Origin: an uncultured Oscillibacter sp.
Lineage (GTDB): Bacteria > Bacillota > Clostridia > Oscillospirales > Oscillospiraceae
Assembly (NCBI GenBank): GCA_910584075.1
Contig: CAJTZI010000005.1
Coordinates: forward strand, 10,701 to 74,700
Direction: 5' to 3'
DNA length: 64,000 nucleotides
Shown piece by piece: positions 34,567 through 43,047 of this stretch. The notes beneath the pieces were generated by a model. That model saw only the letters and a program-made list of their open reading frames with translations. It was not told the DNA's origin and made no database searches. Every line of letters begins with the position of its first letter. Position 1 is the first letter of the stretch. A program made the translations under genes and the position numbers.

Positions 34567-35243
34567 GCGCCGCCCGTCCTTTCCCGGATGATTGCCAGCA
34601 GCGCCGCTTCACTCTCCTGAAAATCCAGCGCCGTGGTGTCCAGCAGCACGGCGTCATCCGCCTGACGCAGGGGCGCGACGGAACGGTTGGTATCGCTTCT
34701 GTCCCGCTCCCCGATCTCTCTCAGGACCTCCTGGTAGGGCTGGGGAGTCCCCCGCTGCTCCAGCTCCAGACAGCGGCGGCGGGCCCGTGCCTCCGGCGAA
34801 GCGGTCAGGAAGATCTTCACCTCCGCGTCCGGCAGCACCACGGTGCCGATGTCCCGCCCGTCCATGATGACGCTGTGCTCCCGGGCCAGCTTTCGCTGCA
34901 TCTCCAGCAGGAAAGCCCGCACGCCCGGATGCGCGGAGACAGCGGATGCACACAGGGAGATCTCCGGCAGGCGGATGGCCTCCGTCACATCCTCTCCGTT
35001 CAGCAGCATGTGCTGCAGCCCGTCCTCCCCATAGGCCATCTCCACAGTGACCTCCGGCAGAGCGGCTGCAACGGCCTCCCCGTCTTTCAGATCTAAGCCG
35101 CGGCCGCGGGCATAATAGCCGACCGTGCGGTAGATGGCCCCGGTATCCACATACAGGTAGCCCAGTTTTCCGGCAATTGCTCTGGCCAACGTGCTCTTTC
35201 CGGCGCCGGAGGGCCCATCAATGGCAATGCGGATGGTGTTCAT
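34563..35243 (-). CDS. cmk: Cytidylate kinase
   Basis: 226 residues; phosphorylates CMP/dCMP. P-loop GPSGAGKST (10-18), YVDTGAIYR, MDGRDIGTVVLPDAEVKIFLTASPEARARRR and the RDRSDTNRSVAPL lid region are all conserved. Standard length, cytoplasmic. First of a coupled set cmk-plsC-ispH/rpsA, an arrangement widespread in Clostridia; 15 bases separate it from the flavoprotein gene upstream. Confidence 0.97.
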   Translation of the reverse strand: MNTIRIAIDGPSGAGKSTLARAIAGKLGYLYVDTGAIYRTVGYYARGRGLDLKDGEAVAAALPEVTVEMAYGEDGLQHMLLNGEDVTEAIRLPEISLCASAVSAHPGVRAFLLEMQRKLAREHSVIMDGRDIGTVVLPDAEVKIFLTASPEARARRRCLELEQRGTPQPYQEVLREIGERDRSDTNRSVAPLRQADDAVLLDTTALDFQESEAALLAIIRERTGGA

Positions 35244-35258
35244 CTCTCTTCTCCCCTG

Positions 35259-36500
35259 TCAATCATCATTATTCGCCGCCTTCGCTGCCGCGAATCCGGC
35301 GGCACGGCCTGTGGCCCAGGCGATCTGCAAATTAAATCCGCCGGTATAGGCGTCCACATCGATCAGTTCTCCCGCAAAGTATAATCCCTTTACAATTTTT
35401 GATTCCATCGTATTTGGATTGATCTCCCCCACCTTGACGCCGCCGGAGGTGACAATGGCGTCCGTCACGGGACAGGGGCCGGCAATCGCTACGGGAAAAT
35501 GCTTCAGAACAGCCAGCAAGCCCCGGCGCTGCTCCCGGGTGACATCGTGCACTTTTCGGCGTGGCTCGATTTCCGAGATCCGAATGATCATGGGAATCAG
35601 TTTTTTGGGCAGCAGGTCATCCAGGGCGTTGCAGAAATCATGGTTGGCGTATTTCTCGAAATCCGCCAGCAGGCGCCGGTCCAGCGTCTGCTCATCCAGC
35701 GCGGGTTTCAGATCAATCTCCAGATGATAGGCCCGCTCGCCAAACCGCCGCATATGGGCAGAGGCCGACAGAATCAGCGGCCCGCTGACGCCGAAATGGG
35801 TGAAGACCAGCTCCCCGAAGTCTGTGTAAATCTTCCGGCTGTTCTCAAAAACCGTCAGCCCCACGTTCCGCAGGCTCAGGCCCTGCAATTCTCGGCCAAC
35901 GCCGAAGTCCCGCAGAGGAACCAGGGAGCCCCGGAGGGGCGTCACTGTGTGCCCGGTCTTCGCCGCCATACGGTGGCCCTCTCCCGTGGAGCCGGTGGCG
36001 GGATAGGAGACGCCTCCGGTGGCCAAAATCACCGCCGCCGCTGGATAGTGCCGGCGCTCCCCTGTCACACCATGCACCGCGCCGCCTCCAGTCTCCAGCG
36101 CCGCCGCCCGGTCCCGGACCAGAGAAACCCCAAGGGCTCTCAGCCGCCGCTCCAGTGCGGCACTGACGTCAAAGGCCCGGTCACTGACTGGAAACACCCG
36201 GTTTCCCCGCTCGGTTTTCAGCGGTACGCCCAGCCCTTCAAAAAAAGCCATGGCATCCCGTCCGTCAAAGCGGGAAAAGACACTGTAAAGGAATTTCCCA
36301 TTTCTGGGAACATTGGCCAGCAGCTCCTCCGTTCCGGCGCTGCTGGTCACGTTGCAGCGGCCCTTGCCAGTGATGTTCAGCTTCTTCCCCAGCCGCTCAT
36401 TGGGCTCCAGCAGCGTCACGTGCCCGCCGTGCTCCGCCGCAGAAACGGCGGCCATCATTCCGGCGGCGCCTCCGCCGATGACAACGATCTCCTTATTCAT
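35259..36500 (-). CDS. HI0933/BaiN-family FAD-dependent oxidoreductase
   Basis: 413 residues. FAD-binding IVVIGGGAAGMMAAVSAAEHG at the N-terminus with the E ending the second strand (LLEPNERLGKKLNITGKGRCNVT, family signature), ILATGGVSYPATGSTGEG in the middle and YFAGELIDVDAYTGGFNLQIAWATGRAAG at the C-terminus. Some family members (BaiN) act in bile-acid dehydroxylation, but most have no proven substrate, and this gene sits in a housekeeping cluster. Start 36500 overlaps the RpiR gene by eight bases; the in-frame upstream extension lies inside that gene and is not family-like. Confidence 0.92.
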   Translation of the reverse strand: MNKEIVVIGGGAAGMMAAVSAAEHGGHVTLLEPNERLGKKLNITGKGRCNVTSSAGTEELLANVPRNGKFLYSVFSRFDGRDAMAFFEGLGVPLKTERGNRVFPVSDRAFDVSAALERRLRALGVSLVRDRAAALETGGGAVHGVTGERRHYPAAAVILATGGVSYPATGSTGEGHRMAAKTGHTVTPLRGSLVPLRDFGVGRELQGLSLRNVGLTVFENSRKIYTDFGELVFTHFGVSGPLILSASAHMRRFGERAYHLEIDLKPALDEQTLDRRLLADFEKYANHDFCNALDDLLPKKLIPMIIRISEIEPRRKVHDVTREQRRGLLAVLKHFPVAIAGPCPVTDAIVTSGGVKVGEINPNTMESKIVKGLYFAGELIDVDAYTGGFNLQIAWATGRAAGFAAAKAANNDD

Positions 36501-37359
36501 CGTCCGTCTTCCCAAATACGTCGTAGGTGTTCCAGATATCCTCCAGCTCCGCGAAGGTCTTGGCCGCGTCAGTCCCCAGCCGGACACCGATGGCGATCAG
36601 CAGCGCGTTGATCAGGGACAGGGGCGCCACCATGGAATCCACAAAGGAGATCATCTCACAGGGAGCCAGCAGGGCCGCGTCCGCCATCCGGTATACCGGA
36701 GACAGCTCGTTATCCGTAATGGCAATGATGGACGCTCCCCGGTCCTGGGCAAACTTTACTGTATTCAGCGTCACTCTGGAGTATCGGGGAAAGCTGATGG
36801 CCACCATCACATCCTCCGGTCCGATGCGCAGCAGCTGCTCAAAGATCTCCCCTGCGGCGTTGGACTGCACCAGCGTCACGTTCTCCGTCAGCAAGTGCAT
36901 ATAAAAATTCAGATAGCCCGCTACAAAGGAGGACGAGCGCACGCCCAGGATATAGATGTGGCGGCAGCTCAGCAGCTGGTCCATCACCCGGTCGAACTCG
37001 CTCTGATTGGCCTCACTGGCCATCAGCCGCAGCTTCTCAATATCCGACTGCACCACCGCGGGCAGGATTGACCGCCGGTCAAACAGATCTCCCGCCGCCT
37101 GAATGCGCTGGGTGGATGTCAGACGGCTGCGGATCATCTCCTGCAGGGCCCGCTGCATACTGGGATAGCCGTCGTATCCCAGCTCCGAGGCAAAGCGCAC
37201 CACCGTGGATTCGCTGACCTCCGCCAGCTTCCCCAGCTTGCTGGCGGTCAGAAAGGCCGCCTTGTCGTAATTTTCCAGGATATAGTTGGCGATTCGCTTT
37301 TGTCCCTTGGAAAAGCCCGCCATATTAGTCTCAATGGTATGTAAAATGTTCTTTGCCAC
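36493..37359 (-). CDS. MurR/RpiR-family transcriptional regulator
   Basis: 288 residues: an N-terminal RpiR helix-turn-helix (1-77; FLTASKLGKLAEVSESTVVRFASELGYDGYPSMQ) and a C-terminal SIS sugar-phosphate-binding domain (about 125-260; HIYILGVRSSSFVAGYLNFYMHLL, AISFPRYSRVT). These proteins sense phosphosugars. No sugar-catabolic gene is next to it, so the regulon is unclear. Its promoter is overlapped by a perfect 7-3-7 palindrome, suggesting self-regulation. First gene of a leftward run through the flavoprotein to cmk-plsC-ispH/rpsA. Confidence 0.93.
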   Translation of the reverse strand: MAKNILHTIETNMAGFSKGQKRIANYILENYDKAAFLTASKLGKLAEVSESTVVRFASELGYDGYPSMQRALQEMIRSRLTSTQRIQAAGDLFDRRSILPAVVQSDIEKLRLMASEANQSEFDRVMDQLLSCRHIYILGVRSSSFVAGYLNFYMHLLTENVTLVQSNAAGEIFEQLLRIGPEDVMVAISFPRYSRVTLNTVKFAQDRGASIIAITDNELSPVYRMADAALLAPCEMISFVDSMVAPLSLINALLIAIGVRLGTDAAKTFAELEDIWNTYDVFGKTDDE

Positions 37360-37429
37360 GGTAGTTCCTCCGACCCGCTCCAGGCGATGGATTCACGGTC
37401 TCCAATTTACAGAATGGGAAAACGCATCC

Positions 37430-37446
37430 TGTGGTATTGTACCACA
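37430..37446. promoter_or_regulatory. Palindromic operator candidate of the RpiR gene
   Basis: TGTGGTA-TTG-TACCACA, a perfect 7-3-7 inverted repeat covering the -10 box of the leftward promoter. RpiR proteins bind as dimers to such sites; assignment is by position. Confidence 0.6.
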
Positions 37447-37463
37447 AATTCCAGTGGATTCAA
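37436..37463 (-). promoter_or_regulatory. Sigma-A promoter of the RpiR gene
   Basis: Leftward TTGAAT (37458-37463), 16 bases, TACAAT (37436-37441), 77 bases before the start. Confidence 0.65.
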
Positions 37464-37577
37464 CCGTTTTTTGCAGGATTTTTTTCGTGTCTTGCAAAAT
37501 CAGGGCGGTATCTCCGCCAATCCATCGGCCCGGCGGCAAAAAAGGCCTGTATTTTCCAAATTATTTTTAAAAATAGT

Positions 37578-37606
37578 TTGACAACCGGGCTATAATCCCT
37601 TATAAT
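37578..37606 (+). promoter_or_regulatory. Sigma-A promoter of the yceD-rpmF operon
   Basis: Exact consensus TTGACA (37578-37583), 17 bases, TATAAT (37601-37606); a second TATAAT lies within the spacer. 28 bases before the ATG. Confidence 0.92.
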
Positions 37607-37633
37607 ACTAGTCGTGTCATTGCGAGGTAGCTT

Positions 37634-38131
37634 ATGCTTTTAGATGTAAAACCGATCCTGCACACTCCGGGTGGACGTCTGGAGTTCCAATTTGATCTGG
37701 ACCTCTCCGATGTGGAATTCTCCGGACGGTATCCGGTATCCTGCCCCCTCTCCGTCTCCGGCGAAGTGCGGAACACCGCCGATGTGCTCCATTTGGACCT
37801 GACCGCCCGGACCACGCTGGACGCCGTCTGCGACCGTTGCGGCAGGGAGTTCTCTCTGGAGAAAGAGGTTCCCTATCACTGTATGCTGGCGGAGTCCCTG
37901 GAAAACGGAGAGAGCGACGAGATCGAACTGCTGGAGGACGGCAAAGCGGATCTCGGCGAACTGGCCCGTACCGCGTTCATCCTCGGGATGGACACCAAAA
38001 CCCTGTGTTCTGAAGATTGCAAAGGACTGTGCTCCCGCTGCGGCGCCGATCTGAACCTCGGCCCCTGCTCCTGTAAAAAGGAGATTGATCCGCGGCTGGC
38101 GGCCCTTGCCAAGCTTTTGGAGAACAAATAG
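37634..38131 (+). CDS. yceD: YceD/DUF177 family protein
   Basis: 165 residues. DUF177 pattern with two cysteine pairs: VCDRCGREF (about 79-86) and GLCSRCGADLNLGPCSCKKEIDPRLAALAKLL at the C-terminus, probably zinc-binding. In bacteria and plastids this family is linked to 23S rRNA accumulation and is nearly always encoded just before rpmF, as here (58 bases). Perfect sigma-A promoter upstream. Confidence 0.93.
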   Translation: MLLDVKPILHTPGGRLEFQFDLDLSDVEFSGRYPVSCPLSVSGEVRNTADVLHLDLTARTTLDAVCDRCGREFSLEKEVPYHCMLAESLENGESDEIELLEDGKADLGELARTAFILGMDTKTLCSEDCKGLCSRCGADLNLGPCSCKKEIDPRLAALAKLLENK

Positions 38132-38189
38132 AGAAATGAGATAAGGACAGGCCCTGCCTGTGCCTTTGAACGATCAAGGAGGTGTCACA

Positions 38190-38384
38190 ATGGCAGTACC
38201 CAAGAGAAAAGTATCCAAAGCAAGACGCGACAAACGCCGCAGCTCCACCTGGAAGCTGGCGTCCCCCGCTCTCGTCGTTTGCCCGAAATGCGGTGCGCAG
38301 CACCTGCCTCACAGAATGTGCCAGGAATGCGGTACGTATAATGGCCGCGAGGTCAAGGTTGTCAAGTCCGTTGTCGCAAAATAA
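38190..38384 (+). CDS. rpmF: 50S ribosomal protein L32
   Basis: 64 residues. MAVPKRKVSKARRDKRRSS start and zinc ribbon CPKC...CQEC (about 31-47), so the zinc-binding (C+) form. ATG 38190 follows AAGGAGGTG. Cotranscribed with yceD; terminator behind it. Confidence 0.98.
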   Translation: MAVPKRKVSKARRDKRRSSTWKLASPALVVCPKCGAQHLPHRMCQECGTYNGREVKVVKSVVAK

Positions 38385-38404
38385 GGGATTTTGTACGCTT
38401 GCTT

Positions 38405-38438
38405 AGGAGGGAAGATCTGTCTTCCCTCCTTGCTTTTT
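38405..38438 (+). terminator. Terminator of yceD-rpmF
   Basis: 10-bp stem GGAGGGAAGA (38406-38415) with its complement (38420-38429), then TTGCTTTTTG. Confidence 0.9.
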
Positions 38439-38441
38439 GTC

Positions 38442-38470
38442 TTGCGATCCCGCCTGTGAGCGGGTATAAT
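38442..38470 (+). promoter_or_regulatory. Sigma-A promoter of der-plsY-gpsA
   Basis: TTGCGA (38442-38447), 17 bases, TATAAT (38465-38470), 46 bases before the der ATG. Confidence 0.75.
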
Positions 38471-38515
38471 ATCTATATCAATTATGATTTACAAAGAGAA
38501 AGGAAGTGAGGGCCT

Positions 38516-39841
38516 ATGAAACCCATCGTCGCCATTGTGGGACGGCCCAACGTGGGCAAGTCCCAGCTGTTCAACAAGCTGGTGGGACGGCGAGTCTCCA
38601 TTGTGGAGGACACCCCCGGCGTCACCCGGGACCGCATCTACGGGGAGACCGACTGGAACGGGCGACAGTTCACCCTCATCGACACCGGCGGCATCGAGCC
38701 TCGCACCGACAACCTGATTTTGGAATTCATGCGGGACCAGGCCCAAACCGCCATTGAGACCGCCACAGTCATCATCTTTTTGACAGACATCCGAACAGGG
38801 CTCACCGCCTCCGACCATGAGGTGGCAAATATGCTGCTGCGCAGCGGAAAGCCCATCGTGCTGGCGGTGAACAAAATGGACTCCACCGGCACGCCGGACC
38901 CGGATTTTTACGAGTTCTACAATCTGGGGCTGGGGGACCCCATCGCCGTCTCCGCCGTCCACGGCCACGGCACCGGCGACCTGCTGGACGCCTGTGTGGC
39001 CCACTTCCCTCCCGAGGAGTCCGAAGCAGAGGAGGATGACGCCATCCACGTGGCGGTCATCGGCAAGCCCAACGCGGGCAAGTCCTCCCTGGTAAACAAA
39101 ATCCTGGGCGAGGAGCGGGTCATCGTTTCGGATATTGCCGGCACCACCCGGGACGCCATTGACTCCCGGTTTGAAAACGACAAGGGCTGCTTTGTCTTCA
39201 TCGACACCGCCGGCATACGGCGGCGGTCCAAGGTGTCGGAGGACATTGAGAAATACAGCGTCCTCCGGGCCACCATGGCCATCGAGCGGGCAGACGTGTG
39301 CCTGATTCTCATCGACGCTTCGGAGGGCGTCACGGAGCAGGACACCAAGGTGGCAGGGCTCGCCCACGAGGCCGGCAAGGCCAGCGTCATCGTGGTGAAC
39401 AAATGGGACCTGATTGAAAAGGACGGCAAGACCATGGACCGTATGCGAGAGGAGGTCCGGCAGGGCCTCAGCTTCATGGCATACGCCCCCATCCTCTTCA
39501 TCTCCGCAAAAACCGGACAGCGGGTGGAGCGGCTCTTTGAGCTCATCGACTACGTCTCCAATCAGGCCGCCACCCGCATCACCACCGGGATGCTGAACAA
39601 CGTCCTGGCAGACGCCCAGACCCGGGTCCAGCCCCCCACCGACAAGGGCCGGCGGCTGAAGATCTACTATATGACCCAGGTGGGCGTGAAGCCGCCCCAC
39701 TTCGTGGTCTTCTGCAACGACACCCGTCTATTCCACTTCTCATACCAGCGGTATCTGGAAAACTGTATCCGCAATACTTTCGGTCTGGAGGGGACGCCTG
39801 TCATTCTCTCCGTCCGGCAGCGGGGCGAAAAGGAGGAGTGA
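38516..39841 (+). CDS. der: Ribosome biogenesis GTPase Der (EngA)
   Basis: 441 residues, two tandem GTPase domains and a C-terminal KH-like domain. G1 motifs GRPNVGKS (9-16) and GKPNAGKS (about 183-190), both G3 motifs (DTGGIE, DTAGIRR), NKMD and NKWD for G4. Needed for 50S subunit assembly. The family usually has Ser/Thr after the P-loop GKS; here it is GKSQL in the first and GKSSL in the second copy. plsY begins four bases after the stop. Confidence 0.98.
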   Translation: MKPIVAIVGRPNVGKSQLFNKLVGRRVSIVEDTPGVTRDRIYGETDWNGRQFTLIDTGGIEPRTDNLILEFMRDQAQTAIETATVIIFLTDIRTGLTASDHEVANMLLRSGKPIVLAVNKMDSTGTPDPDFYEFYNLGLGDPIAVSAVHGHGTGDLLDACVAHFPPEESEAEEDDAIHVAVIGKPNAGKSSLVNKILGEERVIVSDIAGTTRDAIDSRFENDKGCFVFIDTAGIRRRSKVSEDIEKYSVLRATMAIERADVCLILIDASEGVTEQDTKVAGLAHEAGKASVIVVNKWDLIEKDGKTMDRMREEVRQGLSFMAYAPILFISAKTGQRVERLFELIDYVSNQAATRITTGMLNNVLADAQTRVQPPTDKGRRLKIYYMTQVGVKPPHFVVFCNDTRLFHFSYQRYLENCIRNTFGLEGTPVILSVRQRGEKEE

Positions 39842-39845
39842 GCGA

Positions 39846-40529
39846 ATGGAAAACTGGTGGCTTTTAATCCTGCTGGTGTACGGCGGTCCAGCGCTGGCCG
39901 CTTATCTGCTGGGCTGCTTCAACGGCGCCGTCATTGTCTCCAAGTATATCCTGCGGGACGATGTACGGAACCACGGCAGCGGCAACGCGGGGCTCACCAA
40001 CTTCTACCGCACTTTCGGCGGCCCGCTGACGGCGCTGGTAATTCTGACAGATGTTCTCAAGGCAGTTTTTGCCCTCTTGCTTGGTGTCTGGGTCTTTGGA
40101 TGGCTTCCCGGAGGCGGCCCGGTACTGTTCGGCCATCATATAGACGGCGTGCTGTTCGGCAAATACTGGGCGGGCCTCTTCTGCCTGCTGGGCCACATGT
40201 TTCCCTGCATGTTCAAGTTCAAGGGCGGTAAGGGCATTCTCTCCGGCGGCACTATCGCCATTATGATCGACTGGCGCATTGCCCTGGTGGTCTGGGGCGG
40301 ATTCCTGCTCCTGACCATCCTCACCCGGTACGTCTCCCTGGGCTCCTTGTGGGCCGGGGCCAGCTTCCCCCTTGCCACCTGGGTGTGCTACCCGGACCCG
40401 GTGATCATCATTCTGGGCTTTCTCTGCGGAGGGCTGGTGGTCTGGCAGCACCGGGCCAACATCAAGCGGCTCCTCTCCGGCACGGAGAGCAAATTCAGCT
40501 TTCACCATAAAAAGGAGGGCGGATTATGA
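39846..40529 (+). CDS. plsY: Acyl-phosphate:glycerol-3-phosphate acyltransferase
   Basis: 227 residues, about seven hydrophobic segments; first acylation of glycerol-3-phosphate in the membrane using acyl-phosphate. PlsY motifs: GCFNGAVIVSKYI with RNHGSGNAGLTNFYRTFG (about 40-58), GHMFPCMFKFKGGKGILSGG (about 117-136) and WQHRANIKRLLSGTE near the end. Stop overlaps the gpsA start by four bases (ATGA). The gene order der-plsY-gpsA is widespread in Firmicutes. Confidence 0.97.
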   Translation: MENWWLLILLVYGGPALAAYLLGCFNGAVIVSKYILRDDVRNHGSGNAGLTNFYRTFGGPLTALVILTDVLKAVFALLLGVWVFGWLPGGGPVLFGHHIDGVLFGKYWAGLFCLLGHMFPCMFKFKGGKGILSGGTIAIMIDWRIALVVWGGFLLLTILTRYVSLGSLWAGASFPLATWVCYPDPVIIILGFLCGGLVVWQHRANIKRLLSGTESKFSFHHKKEGGL

Positions 40530-41530
40530 AGACGGCAGTTTTAGGCAGCGGTGGCTGGGGTACGGCCCTGGCCCTGGTCCTCTGCGACAACGGGCACGAT
40601 GTGGCCCTCTGGTCCCACTCCCCGGAAAAGGCGGAGCAGATGCAAAAGACCCTGGAGAATCCCCTGCTGAAAGGCGTCCCCCTGCCGGAGGCGCTTCACA
40701 TCACTGGCAGTCTGGACTGTCTTTCCGGCGCGGAAATGGTGGTCAGCGCCGCGCCCTCCTTCGCCGTCCGGGCCACGGGGGAAAAGGCCCGGCCATACCT
40801 GCGGCCTGAAACCGTTCTGGTCACCGTCTCCAAGGGCATTGAGCGGGAGACCGGTCTCCGCATGAGCCAGATTCTCCAGGAGGCCACCGGAAATATCTGC
40901 AAGGTGGCCGCCCTCTCCGGTCCCTCCCACGCGGAGGAAGTGGGCCGAAAGCTGCCCACCGGCTGTGTCTCCGCCTGTCCGGACCGGGCCGCGGCCCGGT
41001 TTGTACAGGACGCCTTCATGAACGACTATTTCCGGGTCTACACCAGCTACGACATCATCGGCGTGGAGCTGGCGGCGGCCTTGAAAAACGTCATCGCCCT
41101 CTCCTGCGGCATCTGCACGGGCCTCGGGCTCCAGGACAACACCAAGGCCCTTTTGATGACCCGCTCCATGGCGGAGCTCACCCGTCTGGGAGAACAGCTG
41201 GGCGGCACCCGCCGGACCTTCGGCGGCCTTGCCGGCATGGGGGATCTGATCGTCACCTGCACCTCTCTCCACTCCCGGAACTACCGGGCCGGCATCCTCA
41301 TCGGCCAGGGCAGAACCGTTCAGGAGGCCATGGAGGAGGTGGGCGCCGTGGTGGAGGGCTACTACGCCGCCGAGAGCGTCTGCCAGCTGGCGGAGAAGGA
41401 GCAGGTGGAGATGCCCATCTGCCGCTGCGCCTACGAGGTGCTGTACCACGGCAAACAGGCCCGCGAGGTCGTCGGTGAGCTGATGGGCCGGGCCAAGAAG
41501 GATGAACTGCTGGAGCGAACCTGGATGTAA
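40526..41530 (+). CDS. gpsA: Glycerol-3-phosphate dehydrogenase [NAD(P)+]
   Basis: 334 residues; makes glycerol-3-phosphate for phospholipids, the substrate of PlsY encoded just before it. GSGGWGTALA (NAD-binding), LSGPSHAEEV, the catalytic lysine in VELAAALKNVIALSCGICTGLGLQDNTKA and FGGLAGMGDLIVTCTSLHSRNYRAG are all present. Complete and of standard length; last gene of the operon. Confidence 0.98.
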   Translation: MKTAVLGSGGWGTALALVLCDNGHDVALWSHSPEKAEQMQKTLENPLLKGVPLPEALHITGSLDCLSGAEMVVSAAPSFAVRATGEKARPYLRPETVLVTVSKGIERETGLRMSQILQEATGNICKVAALSGPSHAEEVGRKLPTGCVSACPDRAAARFVQDAFMNDYFRVYTSYDIIGVELAAALKNVIALSCGICTGLGLQDNTKALLMTRSMAELTRLGEQLGGTRRTFGGLAGMGDLIVTCTSLHSRNYRAGILIGQGRTVQEAMEEVGAVVEGYYAAESVCQLAEKEQVEMPICRCAYEVLYHGKQAREVVGELMGRAKKDELLERTWM

Positions 41531-41579
41531 GTGGCAGCCCCCAGGCGGAAATATTTCCGTCCGGGGGCTCTCCATAGAA

Positions 41580-41607
41580 AAAATCCCGGACGGATGTCCG
41601 GGATTTT
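41580..41607. terminator. Bidirectional terminator between gpsA and rpmB
   Basis: AAATCCCGGAC stem (41581-41591) with its complement (41596-41606) and A/T-runs on both sides. A second long imperfect hairpin (about 41536-41570, AGCCCCC...GGGGGCT) lies between it and the gpsA stop. Confidence 0.88.
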
Positions 41608-41618
41608 GTTTGTACATG

Positions 41619-41807
41619 TCAAATCGCTCTGGTGACCTTACCGGAACGCATGCACCGGGTACAAACATACACATGGCGGGGTGTACCGTTGACAATGGCC
41701 TTCACACGCTTCACGTTGGGCTTCCAGGGACGATTGGAACGCCGGTGAGAGTGGGAGACCTGAATGCCGAAGGTAACGCCCTTGTCGCAAAACTCACACT
41801 TTGCCAT
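41619..41807 (-). CDS. rpmB: 50S ribosomal protein L28
   Basis: 62 residues. MAKCEFCDKGVTFGIQVSHSHRRSNRPWKPNVKR with a C-x2-C pair and VCTRCMRSGKV near the end, so the zinc-binding form. Start 41807 follows GGAGGTGCAAAGG. Single gene with its own promoter, opposite to the der operon. Confidence 0.97.
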   Translation of the reverse strand: MAKCEFCDKGVTFGIQVSHSHRRSNRPWKPNVKRVKAIVNGTPRHVYVCTRCMRSGKVTRAI

Positions 41808-41841
41808 CCTTTGCACCTCCTTGCTATTGCGCACTTTTATT

Positions 41842-41870
41842 ATAATATCAGGAATACCTACAAAATGCAA
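41842..41870 (-). promoter_or_regulatory. Sigma-A promoter of rpmB
   Basis: Leftward TTGCAT (41865-41870), 17 bases, TATTAT (41842-41847). Confidence 0.7.
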
Positions 41871-41909
41871 GAAAAATTTTCAGTAATTTCCCCTGCCCTT
41901 GACTGCAAA

Positions 41910-42266
41910 TCAGGCGACCGCCTTCTTGGCGATCTCGGTCAGCTGGGTGAAAGCGGCGGCGTCGCTGATGGCGATCTCGGAGAGCATCTTCCGGTTGATC
42001 TCGATGCCGGCGGCCTTCAGGCCGTGCATAAAGGTGGAGTAGTTCATCCCGTTGAGCTTGCAGGCGGCGGAGATCCGGGTGATCCACAGGGAGCGGAAGT
42101 CACGCTTTTTCAGCCGACGGCCGGTGTAGGCGTAGGTCAGGGACTTCATGACCGCCTGGTTTGCCACGCGGAAATGCTTGGACTTGGAGCCCCAGTAGCC
42201 CTTGGCCATCTTCATGACCTTATTTCTTCTCTTGCGCGTCATCATCGCGCCTTTGATTCTAGCCAT
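41910..42266 (-). CDS. rplT: 50S ribosomal protein L20
   Basis: 118 residues; MARIKGAMMTRKRRNKVMKMAKGYWGSKSKHFRVA and LWITRISAACKLNGMNYSTFMHGLK are diagnostic. Essential for early 50S assembly and, in Firmicutes, represses its own operon by binding the leader. Last gene of infC-rpmI-rplT; 27 bases after rpmI. Confidence 0.98.
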   Translation of the reverse strand: MARIKGAMMTRKRRNKVMKMAKGYWGSKSKHFRVANQAVMKSLTYAYTGRRLKKRDFRSLWITRISAACKLNGMNYSTFMHGLKAAGIEINRKMLSEIAISDAAAFTQLTEIAKKAVA

Positions 42267-42293
42267 TGTAAAAAGCCTCCTATTCTATACAGC

Positions 42294-42491
42294 TTACTTG
42301 TAGGGGATCATCTTGCGCACGGCGTCCATATTGGTGGCGTCCGCGTAGCCGCCGGCCCGCAGGCGGCGGGTGCGCTTGGTGTCCTTCTTGGTCAGGATAT
42401 GGCTCTTGAAAGCCTTGGCGCGCTTCACCTTGCCGGTCTTGGTCAGGTTGAATCTCTTCTTGGCGCCGCTATGGGTTTTCAGCTTAGGCAT
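42294..42491 (-). CDS. rpmI: 50S ribosomal protein L35
   Basis: 65 residues; MPKLKTHSGAKKRFNLTKTGKVKRAKAFKSHIL start and LRAGGYADATN. Ribosome site AAGGAGCAA. Middle gene of the infC operon, 37 bases after infC. Confidence 0.98.
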   Translation of the reverse strand: MPKLKTHSGAKKRFNLTKTGKVKRAKAFKSHILTKKDTKRTRRLRAGGYADATNMDAVRKMIPYK

Positions 42492-42528
42492 AGTAAATTG
42501 CTCCTTCCGTTTGTTTGAAAATCCTTGG

Positions 42529-43047
42529 TTACTTGCCGCCCTTGGGGGAGAGGAAAATGGACATCATTCTGCCCTCCAGCTTGGGGGCCTTGTCCAGATT
42601 GGCTGTCTCGGCACACTGCTCGGCAAACCGCTCCAGCAGGTCACGGCCAATGCTGGTATGGGCCATCTCACGACCGCGGAAGCGGACGGAGACCTTTACG
42701 CGATTGCCGTCGGCGATGAACTTCTGCGCGTTTTTGAGTTTTGTGTTGAAGTCGCCAATGTCAATGCCCGGAGACATCCGGATTTCCTTAATCTCCACCA
42801 CATGCTGGTTCTTTCTGGCCTCTTTTTCCCGCTTGCTCTGCTCGAACCGGAACTTTCCGTAGTTCATCAGCTTGCACACCGGCGGAGTGGCCTGGGGTGA
42901 GATCTTGACCAGATCCAGGCCCTGCTCGTCAGCGATCCGCAGCGCCTCCGCAGAGGACATGATTCCAAGCTGCTCACCCTGGGAGCCAATCAGGCGGACC
43001 TCTTTGTCATTGATGGCTTCATTCAGTTCATGCACTTGCTTACTAAT
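42529..43047 (-). CDS. infC: Translation initiation factor IF-3 (probable ATT start)
   Basis: 172 residues from the ATT codon at 43047. IF-3 N-domain (INDKEVRLIGSQGEQLGIMS), linker and C-domain (EIRMSPGIDIGDFNTKLKNAQKFIADGNRVKVSVRFRGREM) are complete. The frame can be read from an ATG at 43092, but that adds a non-family stretch and has no ribosome site. GGAGG lies ten bases before ATT, and the protein then begins ISKQVHELNEAIND, the usual IF-3 start. An AUU start lets IF-3, which discriminates against non-AUG initiation, limit its own synthesis, as known for E. coli. GTG further in lies too far from the ribosome site. Confidence 0.93.
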   Translation of the reverse strand: MSKQVHELNEAINDKEVRLIGSQGEQLGIMSSAEALRIADEQGLDLVKISPQATPPVCKLMNYGKFRFEQSKREKEARKNQHVVEIKEIRMSPGIDIGDFNTKLKNAQKFIADGNRVKVSVRFRGREMAHTSIGRDLLERFAEQCAETANLDKAPKLEGRMMSIFLSPKGGK

